A DNA stretch of 64,000 bases, taken from the NCBI GenBank assembly GCA_029432775.1, contig JAROAZ010000019.1:1-64000 (forward strand), given 5' to 3'. Positions within the stretch are counted from its first letter, which is position 1; each line of letters begins with the position of its first letter. Position numbers and translations under genes: made by a program. Positions 52,488 through 60,894 of this stretch are shown here, piece by piece. This DNA is from Pontiellaceae bacterium B12227. Lineage in GTDB: Bacteria > Verrucomicrobiota > Kiritimatiellia > Kiritimatiellales > Pontiellaceae. The notes beneath the pieces are model-generated. The model was not told the DNA's origin, did no database searches, and saw only the letters and a list, made by a program, of their open reading frames with translations.

Positions 52488-55352
52488 ATGGATAAGACAA
52501 AAATAAGCTTTTTCGCCGGCCTCCTGGCGGTTTCTGGAATGGTGCAGGCCGCAGATATTTATGTAAGCCCGATGGGGAACGATGCGAATTCCGGAGCAAA
52601 GAATTCTCCGCTGGCTTCTTTGGCGGCTGCGCGGGATGCGGCCCGTCCAATGGTTGGAAAAAAAGCGGTCACGGTACATGTCGCGGATGGGGTTTATTAT
52701 CTCCCGGAAACGCTCATCTTCACTCCGGCCGATTCCGGGGTGACCTACCAAGCGGTCAACGAAGGCGGCGCGGTGCTCAGCGGGGGATCAAAGCTTAACC
52801 TGAAATGGTCGTCGTACAAGGATGGCATTTTTAAAGCTAAAACCCCGAAGGGACTGGAAATCGACCAGTTGTTCATGAATGGGAAAAACCAGCGCATGGC
52901 GCGTTACCCGAACTATGATGCCGGCAAGCCGACGGCAGCCTATCAGGGCTATGCGGCGGACGCATTTTCTAAAGAGCGCGCCAAAGGCTGGGACGACCCG
53001 ACCGGCGGCTACATTCACGCCATGCACCGCTCCCGCTGGGGCGGATATCATTACATCATCACGGGAAAAGATGCCAAAGGCGAAGTGACCTACGAAGGCG
53101 GCTGGCAGAACAACCGCCAGATGGGCATGCACAAGGAATATCGCATGGTGGAAAATATTTTCGAGGAACTCGATGCGCCCGGCGAATGGTTCCATAACGC
53201 CAAAACCGGAACGCTTTACTATATGCCTGCAAAAGGCACTGACCTGAAATCCGCGAGTGTCGAAGTGGTTCGCCTGCGTCATCTGGTCGAGTTTCAGGGT
53301 TCGGAAAAAGCGCCGGTCAAAAACATCACCCTGCAGGGCTTCACCGTCCGCCACGCGGCGCGCACCTTTATGGACTGCAAGGAACAGATGCTGCGCTCCG
53401 ACTGGGCGATCTATCGCGGCGGCGCATTCATGCTGACCGGTACCGAAGATGTTTCCATCCTCGACTGCGAATTCGATCAGGTCGGCGGCAACGCGATTTT
53501 TGTGAACAACTACAACCGCGGTACGCTCGTTAAGGGCTGCCACATTCACGACACCGGTGCCAGCGGCGTCTGCTTTGTCGGCGATCCGGATGCCGTGCGC
53601 GACCCGTGCTTTGAATACCGCGAAACCAATGATCTGGATACCATCGACCGCACCGTCGGTCCGAAAACTGAAAATTATCCAAGCCTTGGAACCGTTGAAG
53701 ACTGCCTGATCCACGGCATCGGCCGCGTGGAACGTCAACCCGCCGGTGTGCAGATTGAAATGGCGATGCAAATCACCATCCGCGACACCTCGGTCTACGA
53801 CACCGCCCGGGCCGGCATCAATGTCGGTGACGGCGCATGGGGCGGCCACCTGATCGAGCGCGTGGACGTGTTCGATACGGTTCTCGAAACGCACGACCAC
53901 GGCTCGTTCAACTCCTGGGGCCGCGACCGCTTCTGGCACCCGAACCGTGGTGAGTCGCAGCGCGTGATCGATAAGGAGCCGAACCTGCCGTTCCTTGATG
54001 CGATGCATACCACCGTCATCCGCGACAGCCGCTGGCGCTGCGACCACGGCTGGGACATCGACCTCGACGACGGTTCCTCTAACTACGACATCTACAACAA
54101 CCTGATGCTCAACGGCGGACTGAAATTCCGCGAAGGCTTCAAGCGCCGCGCCTGGAACAACGTGATGGTCAACAACGGCTTCCACCCGCATGTCTGGTAT
54201 AACAACAGCGGCGACGAGTTCTTCAACAACATCGTCATGCGCGCCCCGCGCGGTGCGAGCACCCCGAGCAAAACGGCGAAGGGCAAGCGGATTGATTCCA
54301 ACCTGTTCTTCTCCGATTTTCCGGAGGAGCAGGACCGTTACCTGATCTCTAAATGGGATGTGAACTCGGTTACCGCCGATCCGCTGTTTGTCGATCCGGC
54401 TTCCGGCGACTACCGCGTCAAGGAGGGCTCGCCCGCCCTGGAGCTCGGCTTTAAAAACTTTCCGATGGATCAGTTTGGCGTAAAAAAACCGTCGCTTAAA
54501 GCAATCGCCCAGACTCCCATTCTGCCGGTGCCGACTATTGAGCGGACCAAGCCGCGCATGAAACCGGAAACCTCCTCTGCAAAGGTGACGCTCGAGAAAT
54601 ACTGGCTGGGCGCTAAGCTGTATGAGCTGGAAGGCGAAGATTTTTCCGCCTACGGAACGCGGAAAGAAGACGGCGGTGTGGCGCTGATTGAAGTGCCAAA
54701 AAATTCCGACGCCGATCAGGCAGGCCTGAAGAAAGACGATCTGATTCAGGGCATGAACGGGAAGCCGATTAAGAATATCGCCGACCTGCTGTCCGCGGCT
54801 GTTGCCACAGGAAGCGCGCCGATTGAGCTGAAGATTGTCCGCAATCAGCAGGAGCAGACAATCACCGTCCACGATGCCCCGTATGTAGAAATCAAAACGG
54901 ATGGTACGCCGGTTCCAACCATTGGAAAAATTACCGCCAAGGGAAAAACCAATAACGATCCGTTGTCGGTGCTGGTCGATGGCCAGCTTGGAAAAGGTTA
55001 CGGCCCGATATTTGCGAATGGCGAAACTGGCGGTGCCTATAAAATGGATCTCGGCAACGCGGTGCCGGTTTCGGCAATCACCAGCTGGACTTACAACCGC
55101 GGAGGAAGCCGCGGGGCTCAGAAGCTGACGATCTACGCAAGCGCCTCCAAAAATGATCCCGGCTGGAACTTTAACAAGTTTACGCCGCTGGGAACCATCG
55201 ATACCACCGGCATAAAACCCGGTGAGTTCACCGGCGCGAGCCTGAAGGCGGCAAAAGGAACACTCGGCACGTTCCGCTGGATCATCTGGCAGGTGGATCC
55301 GGTGAGTAAGAAAGGCGAAAACTCCGCCTTCCAGGAACTGACGGTAGAATAG
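52488..55352 (+). CDS. GH141-like beta-helix glycosidase with a PDZ domain
   Basis: ATG 52488 follows TTGGAGATAAA and gives signal peptide MDKTKISFFAGLLAVSGMVQA. Residues ~22-690 are a parallel beta-helix opening with IYVSPMGNDANSGAKNSPLASLAAARDAAR, the entry motif of GH141 and related helix enzymes. Further rungs include GNAIFVNNYNRG, GASGVCFVGD and HDHGSFNSWGRDRFW, where His and Asp cluster. A PDZ-like domain lies at ~714-800 (EVPKNSDADQAGLKKDDLIQGMNG), unusual for a glycosidase, and a discoidin-like domain at ~805-954. GH141 includes alpha-L-fucosidase and xylanase activities; with two GH95-like genes nearby, action on fucosylated glycan is likely. The PDZ may hold the enzyme to partner proteins. 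An ATGA-type overlap is absent; only 4 bases precede the next gene. Confidence 0.78.
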   Translation: MDKTKISFFAGLLAVSGMVQAADIYVSPMGNDANSGAKNSPLASLAAARDAARPMVGKKAVTVHVADGVYYLPETLIFTPADSGVTYQAVNEGGAVLSGGSKLNLKWSSYKDGIFKAKTPKGLEIDQLFMNGKNQRMARYPNYDAGKPTAAYQGYAADAFSKERAKGWDDPTGGYIHAMHRSRWGGYHYIITGKDAKGEVTYEGGWQNNRQMGMHKEYRMVENIFEELDAPGEWFHNAKTGTLYYMPAKGTDLKSASVEVVRLRHLVEFQGSEKAPVKNITLQGFTVRHAARTFMDCKEQMLRSDWAIYRGGAFMLTGTEDVSILDCEFDQVGGNAIFVNNYNRGTLVKGCHIHDTGASGVCFVGDPDAVRDPCFEYRETNDLDTIDRTVGPKTENYPSLGTVEDCLIHGIGRVERQPAGVQIEMAMQITIRDTSVYDTARAGINVGDGAWGGHLIERVDVFDTVLETHDHGSFNSWGRDRFWHPNRGESQRVIDKEPNLPFLDAMHTTVIRDSRWRCDHGWDIDLDDGSSNYDIYNNLMLNGGLKFREGFKRRAWNNVMVNNGFHPHVWYNNSGDEFFNNIVMRAPRGASTPSKTAKGKRIDSNLFFSDFPEEQDRYLISKWDVNSVTADPLFVDPASGDYRVKEGSPALELGFKNFPMDQFGVKKPSLKAIAQTPILPVPTIERTKPRMKPETSSAKVTLEKYWLGAKLYELEGEDFSAYGTRKEDGGVALIEVPKNSDADQAGLKKDDLIQGMNGKPIKNIADLLSAAVATGSAPIELKIVRNQQEQTITVHDAPYVEIKTDGTPVPTIGKITAKGKTNNDPLSVLVDGQLGKGYGPIFANGETGGAYKMDLGNAVPVSAITSWTYNRGGSRGAQKLTIYASASKNDPGWNFNKFTPLGTIDTTGIKPGEFTGASLKAAKGTLGTFRWIIWQVDPVSKKGENSAFQELTVE
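54913..54927. repeat. TTCCAA-N3-TTGGAA palindrome, copy 8
   Basis: Perfect arms around CCA, read as PTIGK in the linker between the PDZ and discoidin domains. Weaker copies lie in the same gene at 52645 and 53677. Confidence 0.85.
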
Positions 55353-55356
55353 AACG

Positions 55357-56820
55357 ATGAAGCGCCGGCAGTTTAATATTGTCGTGGTCAATCCCGATCA
55401 GATGCGGGCGGATTACATGACGCCCAACGGACACCCGTTTATCGCAACGCAGCATCTGTCGCGACTGGCCGGCATGGGCACGAATTTCGAGACGGCGTTT
55501 GTCTCCTGTCCCATGTGCGGGCCGAGCCGGGTATCGGCCGTGACCGGTCAGTATCCTGCCGAGCATGGCCAGCGTAACTATGGCGGCCGCATGCATCCGG
55601 ACTATCCGAATATGTTCCAATCATTGGAAAAAGCAGGCTACCACCGTGCGCTTTTCGGGAAGGACCATATCATGGCAGAGGATGCCATTGGTGTGCTCTA
55701 CGACGAAGGCGAGGATATCTGCATCGGCAACATGGATGAACACCCGGACTATGCCAAAAGCTGGAGCTCCGGAACCTTGTCGGATGACTGTCCGTGGAAT
55801 GTGACCGAACGTCTGACCACCGCCGGACTGGATTATATCGAGCGGCGGGCTCAGACGGAGCAACCGTTTTTCCTGACACTGAATTATCAGGATCCGCATC
55901 CCTATTTCACTGCTCCGGCTCCGTACGATACCATGTTTTCGCCGGATCAGTTCGAGCTGCCTCCCAACTTCCGCCGGGAGCCGGGGGAGGGCGAACCGCG
56001 CCGCATGAGCCTCTGGCGCGAAAACTCGCGATCAGGCGAAGCGACGGAAGACGATTTTAAGAAAGCCATGGCCATGTATTGCGGGCAGATCCGCTATGTG
56101 GACGATCAGCTTGGCCGTGTGCTGGATAAACTTGAAGCACTCGATATTCTGGACGATACCGTCGTCCTGTTCTGGAGCGACCACGGTGAGTTTCTCGGCG
56201 ACTATGGTGTAACGCATAAAATGGCCGCCTTCTATGATTCCATGGTGCGCGTGCCGATGGTGCTGTGGGATCCGGGCGGGACGGTTCAACGGGGAAGCAA
56301 CAGCCATCTGGTTGAAGCCATCGATGTGTTTGCGTCTGTGCTGGACCTTTGCGGCGTGGAGCAGCCGGCGGGCAGCCGGGCCCATTCGTTGCTGCAGCCC
56401 GAATACCAACCGCGCGCGGATGTGTATGCCGAGGGCGGCCTCCAGTTGGCACCGGAGCAGGTGCCGATTCCGGGAGCCAATCTGCGCGCGCCGCATGGGC
56501 CCACTCATTTCGGGGCCGGAGCCATGCTGCGTTCCAATCGTTGGAAACTGTGTAGCCATAGTTTTGATTGCTGGGAACTCTATGATCTGGAAAATGATCC
56601 GTCTGAAGCCAAAAACCTTTATGAGCAACCGGAATATGCCGAAGTCGTGCGCGAGCTGACACAGCGGCTGATGGCGAGGATGATGAACGCGGGGCAGGCA
56701 CCTGAACATTTGCTGTGCCCCGAAGCGGTTGGCGTTGATGAAGACGGCATGCCGGTCTGGAATATGAAGTATGACCACATTGAATTGAAAGACGGGCTGC
56801 GCCCGGGAGGTGTTTTATGA
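55357..56820 (+). CDS. Cytoplasmic type I sulfatase
   Basis: A 487-residue sulfatase without a signal peptide: it begins MKRRQFNIVVVNPDQMRADYM, going straight into the first catalytic strand. The maturation motif is CGPSR with Cys ~54; WSDHGEFLGDYG is the second metal site. It starts 4 bases after the GH141-like gene and shares ATGA with the GH95-like gene, which also lacks a signal peptide. The pair therefore likely finish imported oligosaccharides inside the cell. The other complete sulfatases here have signal peptides, so this one likely handles a late step. The subfamily resembles choline- or N-sulfoglucosamine-type sulfatases by its DHGE signature; the substrate is unknown. FQSLEKAG crosses a perfect palindrome. 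Confidence 0.88.
   Translation: MKRRQFNIVVVNPDQMRADYMTPNGHPFIATQHLSRLAGMGTNFETAFVSCPMCGPSRVSAVTGQYPAEHGQRNYGGRMHPDYPNMFQSLEKAGYHRALFGKDHIMAEDAIGVLYDEGEDICIGNMDEHPDYAKSWSSGTLSDDCPWNVTERLTTAGLDYIERRAQTEQPFFLTLNYQDPHPYFTAPAPYDTMFSPDQFELPPNFRREPGEGEPRRMSLWRENSRSGEATEDDFKKAMAMYCGQIRYVDDQLGRVLDKLEALDILDDTVVLFWSDHGEFLGDYGVTHKMAAFYDSMVRVPMVLWDPGGTVQRGSNSHLVEAIDVFASVLDLCGVEQPAGSRAHSLLQPEYQPRADVYAEGGLQLAPEQVPIPGANLRAPHGPTHFGAGAMLRSNRWKLCSHSFDCWELYDLENDPSEAKNLYEQPEYAEVVRELTQRLMARMMNAGQAPEHLLCPEAVGVDEDGMPVWNMKYDHIELKDGLRPGGVL
55615..55629. repeat. TTCCAA-N3-TTGGAA palindrome, copy 9
   Basis: Perfect arms around TCA, read as FQSLEK in the cytoplasmic sulfatase. Confidence 0.85.
56532..56546. repeat. TTCCAA-N3-TTGGAA palindrome, copy 10
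   Basis: Perfect arms around TCG, read as SNRWK near the C-terminal end of the cytoplasmic sulfatase; a different frame from copy 9. Confidence 0.85.
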
Positions 56821-59084
56821 AGAACAAACTGAGAATGAATTTTCCTGCCGGTTGGCAGGGCGACATGTGGAAAGAGGCACTGCCCTCCGGTAACGGCATA
56901 ATCGGCGCGGCGGTCTATGGTGCGGTGCATAAAGAGACGATTCTGCTGACGCACGATGACCTGTGGCACGAGGTGCTGACCAATGAACTGCCGGACGTCA
57001 GTCATAAACTGCCGGAAGTCCGAGAACTGCTGGCGAAGGGCGATGCCTATGCGGCTGATCCGGTCATCTGCGATGAACTGATTGCCAAAGGATACAAGGC
57101 CGACATCGGCGCACCGCTCCCGCTGGGCGATCTGATTGTTAATGTGCCCGTGAGCCTCGGCTTTACAGACTACAGCCGCGAGCTGAATATGGAGACCGGT
57201 GAGGTGACTGTTTCCTGGAGCGATAACGGCATCGATTATTCCCGGAAGGTCTTTGTCTCGCGCGAAAACGATTGCGTCGTGATGGAGATGAAGAGTGCCG
57301 GCGGAGCATTGAATGCCGAAATTTCGCTCGATCTGCACGATCGCCTCGATGCGCACATCTGCGATCAGCCCGATCCGAAACTGCCTGAAAATGTCGAAGT
57401 TAAAACCGATGAACCCGGCTGGATCTATTATGCCGCGGCCAACGATGATGGAACCGACTTCGGTGCGGTCGCCTACATCGAACAAAGCGATGACCGTGCG
57501 TTTGTGGTTCTGAAGATGTTTGTGAAAGGCGAACGTTCCAATGATTGGAAACGATTGAAGGAAGAACTCGACGGCGTAAGTAAAAGCTACGTCAAATTAT
57601 TGGCTCCTCACGTGGAATTGCACGGGGAAATCTTTACTCGCGTTTCTATAGATCTCGGAGCAAGTGAATCGGGGCATGATCGTTCGAACGAAGAATTGTT
57701 AATGGCGGCCTATCGAGGTGTTGTTCCCAAAGCGATGGTGGAAAAGATGTGGGCGTATGGACGCTATCTGCTGATCTCCAGCTCGCGCGAGGGCAGTCAC
57801 CCAAGTCCGCTGCAGGGCAAGTGGTGCGGATCATATCGTGGCTACTGGACCTTCAACATGTTCAACGAAAACCTGCAGATGAACTATTGGCAGGTGGGCG
57901 CCGGCAACATGCCGGAGGTGGCGCTGCCGGTTTTTGACTATATTGAACGCCTGATGGACGACTTCCGCGATAATGCGAAGAAGGTTTACGGTTGCCGCGG
58001 AATCTATATTCCGTGTGTGAACACCCCGCCGTCCGGCCTCATTAAGGACATCCAGCCGCACACGATTCACTGGACGGGCGCGGCGGCCTGGGCGGGCCAG
58101 CACTATTACGACTACTATCTGCACACAGGCGACGAGCAGTTTCTGAAGGAGCGCTGCATTCCCTATCTTCGCGAAGTGGCGCAGTTCTATGAAGATTTCT
58201 TTACCGTCGATGAAAACGGCTGTTTCCTCAGCTCCCCGTCGAACTCTCCGGAAAACCATCCGGGCAACTATGCCGATGGGGCTGCGGATCTGAAGTCGAT
58301 GGAAACCGCGATGAACGCAACGATGGATTTTGCGCTAGCGAAAGAGGTGCTGACGCATCTGGTCGAAAGCGGGGACGACGTAGAGCACTGGCAGGCGATG
58401 CTGGATAAAATTCCGCCGTATCAGATCAATGAAGACGGTGCGATCTGTGAGTGGATGCATGCGTTCTTTGAGGATAACTATGCCCACCGCCATCAGTCGC
58501 ACATCTATCCGGTTTTCCCGGGCCTGGAAGTGACGCGCGAATCCGATCCGGAACTCTACGATGCCTTTGAAGTTGCAATCCGCAAGCGGTTGGAAATCGG
58601 CATCGGTTCGCAGACCGGCTGGTCGCTGGCGCACATGGCGAACGTTTATGCGCGCATGGGCGAGGGCGACGACGCACTCAACTGCCTGAGCCTGCTGGCG
58701 CGGGCCTGTGTGATGAACAACTTCTACACCACCCATAACGACTGGCGCAACAGCGGCATCGGCGTGCCGATGCATCTCGCACCGTATCAGATCGACGCCA
58801 ACTTCGGCTGGACCGCCGCCGTTCAGGAAATGCTGCTCTTTTCCGTGCCCGGAAAAATTACGGTCCTGCCGGCGATTTCCAAGGATTGGAAAACCGGCTC
58901 GGTGAAAGGCCTGCTGGCGCGCGGCGGCGTGGAGGTTTCCATTGATTGGAATGTTGCTGAAAAGATTGAGGTTCGTGCGACGGCCAGAACGGATCAGTCG
59001 GTGATGTTGAGCACGCCGTATGGCGAAAGTGTGGAGCTGGAGCTCGAAGCCGGCAAAGAACTCGTTCATACATTTAAAGTTTAA
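56817..59084 (+). CDS. Cytoplasmic GH95-like glycosidase
   Basis: A 755-residue GH95-type protein starting MKNKLRMNFPAGWQGDMWKE with no signal peptide. It overlaps the sulfatase stop by four bases. Family features: LPSGNGIIGAAVYG and THDDLWHE at the N-terminus, SSREGSHPSPLQGKWCG and LQMNYWQ in the barrel, Glu545 in ICEW before HRHQSHIYP, and Asp660 in QIDANFGW. These key residues match those of the secreted paralogue at 48331, but overall it differs, so the two probably cut different linkages or chain lengths. It is best read as trimming imported, partly desulfated oligosaccharides. Two perfect palindromes are read as SNDWK (~241) and SKDWK (~688). Confidence 0.87.
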   Translation: MKNKLRMNFPAGWQGDMWKEALPSGNGIIGAAVYGAVHKETILLTHDDLWHEVLTNELPDVSHKLPEVRELLAKGDAYAADPVICDELIAKGYKADIGAPLPLGDLIVNVPVSLGFTDYSRELNMETGEVTVSWSDNGIDYSRKVFVSRENDCVVMEMKSAGGALNAEISLDLHDRLDAHICDQPDPKLPENVEVKTDEPGWIYYAAANDDGTDFGAVAYIEQSDDRAFVVLKMFVKGERSNDWKRLKEELDGVSKSYVKLLAPHVELHGEIFTRVSIDLGASESGHDRSNEELLMAAYRGVVPKAMVEKMWAYGRYLLISSSREGSHPSPLQGKWCGSYRGYWTFNMFNENLQMNYWQVGAGNMPEVALPVFDYIERLMDDFRDNAKKVYGCRGIYIPCVNTPPSGLIKDIQPHTIHWTGAAAWAGQHYYDYYLHTGDEQFLKERCIPYLREVAQFYEDFFTVDENGCFLSSPSNSPENHPGNYADGAADLKSMETAMNATMDFALAKEVLTHLVESGDDVEHWQAMLDKIPPYQINEDGAICEWMHAFFEDNYAHRHQSHIYPVFPGLEVTRESDPELYDAFEVAIRKRLEIGIGSQTGWSLAHMANVYARMGEGDDALNCLSLLARACVMNNFYTTHNDWRNSGIGVPMHLAPYQIDANFGWTAAVQEMLLFSVPGKITVLPAISKDWKTGSVKGLLARGGVEVSIDWNVAEKIEVRATARTDQSVMLSTPYGESVELELEAGKELVHTFKV
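57536..57550. repeat. TTCCAA-N3-TTGGAA palindrome, copy 11
   Basis: Perfect arms around TGA (the reverse complement of TCA), read as SNDWK. Confidence 0.85.
58877..58891. repeat. TTCCAA-N3-TTGGAA palindrome, copy 12
   Basis: Perfect arms around GGA, read as SKDWK. A variant (TTCCATTGATTGGAA) lies 60 bases downstream at 58937-58951. Confidence 0.8.
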
Positions 59085-59097
59085 AGGAGAGTGTTCA

Positions 59098-60876
59098 ATG
59101 AAGTTTTCCAATCATTGGAAAGTGGCTGCAGCATCGGTTCTGCTGGCCTGCGGCAGTGCAGTTGCAGAAAAACCGAATGTAGTTTTTGTGATTACGGATG
59201 ATCAGGGGATGGGCGATCTGGGATGCACGGGTAATCCATACCTCAAGACGCCGAATCTGGATAAGTTCCACGATGGTGCGATCCGCTTTACGAACTACCA
59301 CGTGGGCACCACCTGCGCGCCGAGCCGTTCGATGATTATGTCCGGACGCCACTGCAACCGGGTGAACGTCTACCACACGATCAATGGCCGCTCGATCCTG
59401 TTTGAGGATGAGGTGACGCTGGCGGATGTGTTTGCGCAGAACGGCTATGTGAATGCCATGTATGGGAAGTGGCATCTGGGCGATAACTATCCGTACCGTC
59501 CGGAGGATCGCGGTTTTCACGAGGTGGTGCGGCACGGCGCCGGCGGGATCGGACAGGGGCCGGACTATTGGTGGAACGATTATTTTGACGACACCTACTG
59601 GCACAACGGCGAGCTGCAGAAATATGAAGGCTACTGCACGGATGTCTTTTTCGGCGAGGCGCTGAAGTTTATCGAAACCAATAAAGACAAGCCGTTCTTC
59701 TGCTACCTTTCGCTGAATGCACCGCACTCGCCGTATAACCTGCCGAAGGAATACTACGATATGTATCAGGGAGGAAAGTTCGAGGAGCTGCATCCGCGGC
59801 TTCGCCGTTTCTACGGCATGATCTCGAATATTGATGACAACTTCAAACAGCTGGAAGCCAAGCTGGATGAGCTGGGACTGACGGAGAATACGATCCTGAT
59901 CTTTACAACGGATAACGGGACCTCCGCAGGCCGCAGCACCTGGAATGCCGGACTCAAGGGCAGCAAGGGCAGTCAGTATGATGGCGGCCATCGCGTTCCG
60001 TTTTTCATTCAGTGGCCGAAGGGCAAACTGACCGGCGGCAAAGATCTTGATCAGCTGGTGGCCGCATATGATCTGTTGCCGACGTTCGTCGACCTGCTCG
60101 ACTTGAATTTTGAGCCGAAGAAACCGCTGGATGGTAAAAGCCTCAAGCCGTTGCTGACCCAGGAAAATCCGGCATGGGAAAACCGTATGCTCTACATTGA
60201 TACGCAGCGGGAGCAGAACCTGATTAAATATAAAAAGTATGCGGTCATGGATGACACCTGGCGCCTGGTGGATGGCAAAAACCTCTACAACATCAGCGAG
60301 GATCTGGGGCAGAATAAAAACGTGTTTGACCAGCATCCGGAAGTAGCGAAGCGGTTGGCGGAAGGCTATGAAAAATGGTGGCAGTCGTTCCTCGATGATG
60401 GCGTGGCCGAGCGCTATGCCTACATCAAGGTCGGTTCGCCCTACGAGAATCCAACCAAAATCCATGCGCACGATCAGATTGTGGGGCGCTACAACGATTC
60501 GTGGCACCAGAACGGGGCAAGCGAAGGGGCGCAGTCGACCGGTAAATGGAAAATCGAATTTGTCGAGGATGGCGAATATTCCATTGCGCTCCGTCGTTTC
60601 CCGCGTGAGAGCGGCCTGGCAATCAATGCGACCTTCCCGGGGCAGGAGCCGCGCATTGAGCTGGATAAAACCGCGACGGGTAGCGTGAAGGATGATTTTA
60701 CCGAAGCAATGCTCTACGTGGCCAATATTTCAAAAACGCAGAAGATCAAAGAGGGGCAGGATGAGGTGGTCTTTAAAGGAAAAATCCCGGCCGGTAAATA
60801 TGATCTGGAGGCACAGCTGATCGATAGCGGCAATCGGGTGCATTCTGCTTATTATGTCTATATTGAAAAGCTGTAA
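59098..60876 (+). CDS. Secreted type I sulfatase with C-terminal beta domain
   Basis: ATG 59098 has a strong AAAGGAG and begins MKFSNHWKVAAASVLLACGSAVA, a signal peptide whose n-region is encoded by the dispersed palindrome. The 592-residue enzyme has TDDQGMGDLGCTG, CAPSR with Cys ~73, GKWHLGD and TTDNGTS. The C-terminal ~130 residues (HDQIVGRYNDSWHQNG to HSAYYVYIEKL) form a beta-rich extension like that of the sulfatase at 46548. The gene starts 13 bases after the cytoplasmic GH95-like gene and ends 18 before the anchored protein, so it belongs to the same tight operon from 52488 onward. Sulfate position is not predictable by eye. Confidence 0.9.
   Translation: MKFSNHWKVAAASVLLACGSAVAEKPNVVFVITDDQGMGDLGCTGNPYLKTPNLDKFHDGAIRFTNYHVGTTCAPSRSMIMSGRHCNRVNVYHTINGRSILFEDEVTLADVFAQNGYVNAMYGKWHLGDNYPYRPEDRGFHEVVRHGAGGIGQGPDYWWNDYFDDTYWHNGELQKYEGYCTDVFFGEALKFIETNKDKPFFCYLSLNAPHSPYNLPKEYYDMYQGGKFEELHPRLRRFYGMISNIDDNFKQLEAKLDELGLTENTILIFTTDNGTSAGRSTWNAGLKGSKGSQYDGGHRVPFFIQWPKGKLTGGKDLDQLVAAYDLLPTFVDLLDLNFEPKKPLDGKSLKPLLTQENPAWENRMLYIDTQREQNLIKYKKYAVMDDTWRLVDGKNLYNISEDLGQNKNVFDQHPEVAKRLAEGYEKWWQSFLDDGVAERYAYIKVGSPYENPTKIHAHDQIVGRYNDSWHQNGASEGAQSTGKWKIEFVEDGEYSIALRRFPRESGLAINATFPGQEPRIELDKTATGSVKDDFTEAMLYVANISKTQKIKEGQDEVVFKGKIPAGKYDLEAQLIDSGNRVHSAYYVYIEKL
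59106..59120. repeat. TTCCAA-N3-TTGGAA palindrome, copy 13
   Basis: Perfect arms around TCA, nine bases after the start codon; it encodes SNHWK in the n-region of a signal peptide. Confidence 0.88.
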
Positions 60877-60894
60877 GAAAAGAGGAATCGGTTG

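Noticed and set aside
52788..55391. Very long open frame on the minus strand (about 867 codons), with similar ones at 48367-50481, 46584-48059, 59095-60507 and 41937-43730
   Set aside because: Each lies exactly opposite a well-supported enzyme gene and its product shows no domain, signal or motif. They follow from GC-rich third codon positions of the + strand gene.
58937..58951. TTCCATTGATTGGAA as a further perfect palindrome
   Set aside because: The sixth arm base does not pair (TTCCAT/TTGGAA). It may be a decayed copy or chance in SIDWN.
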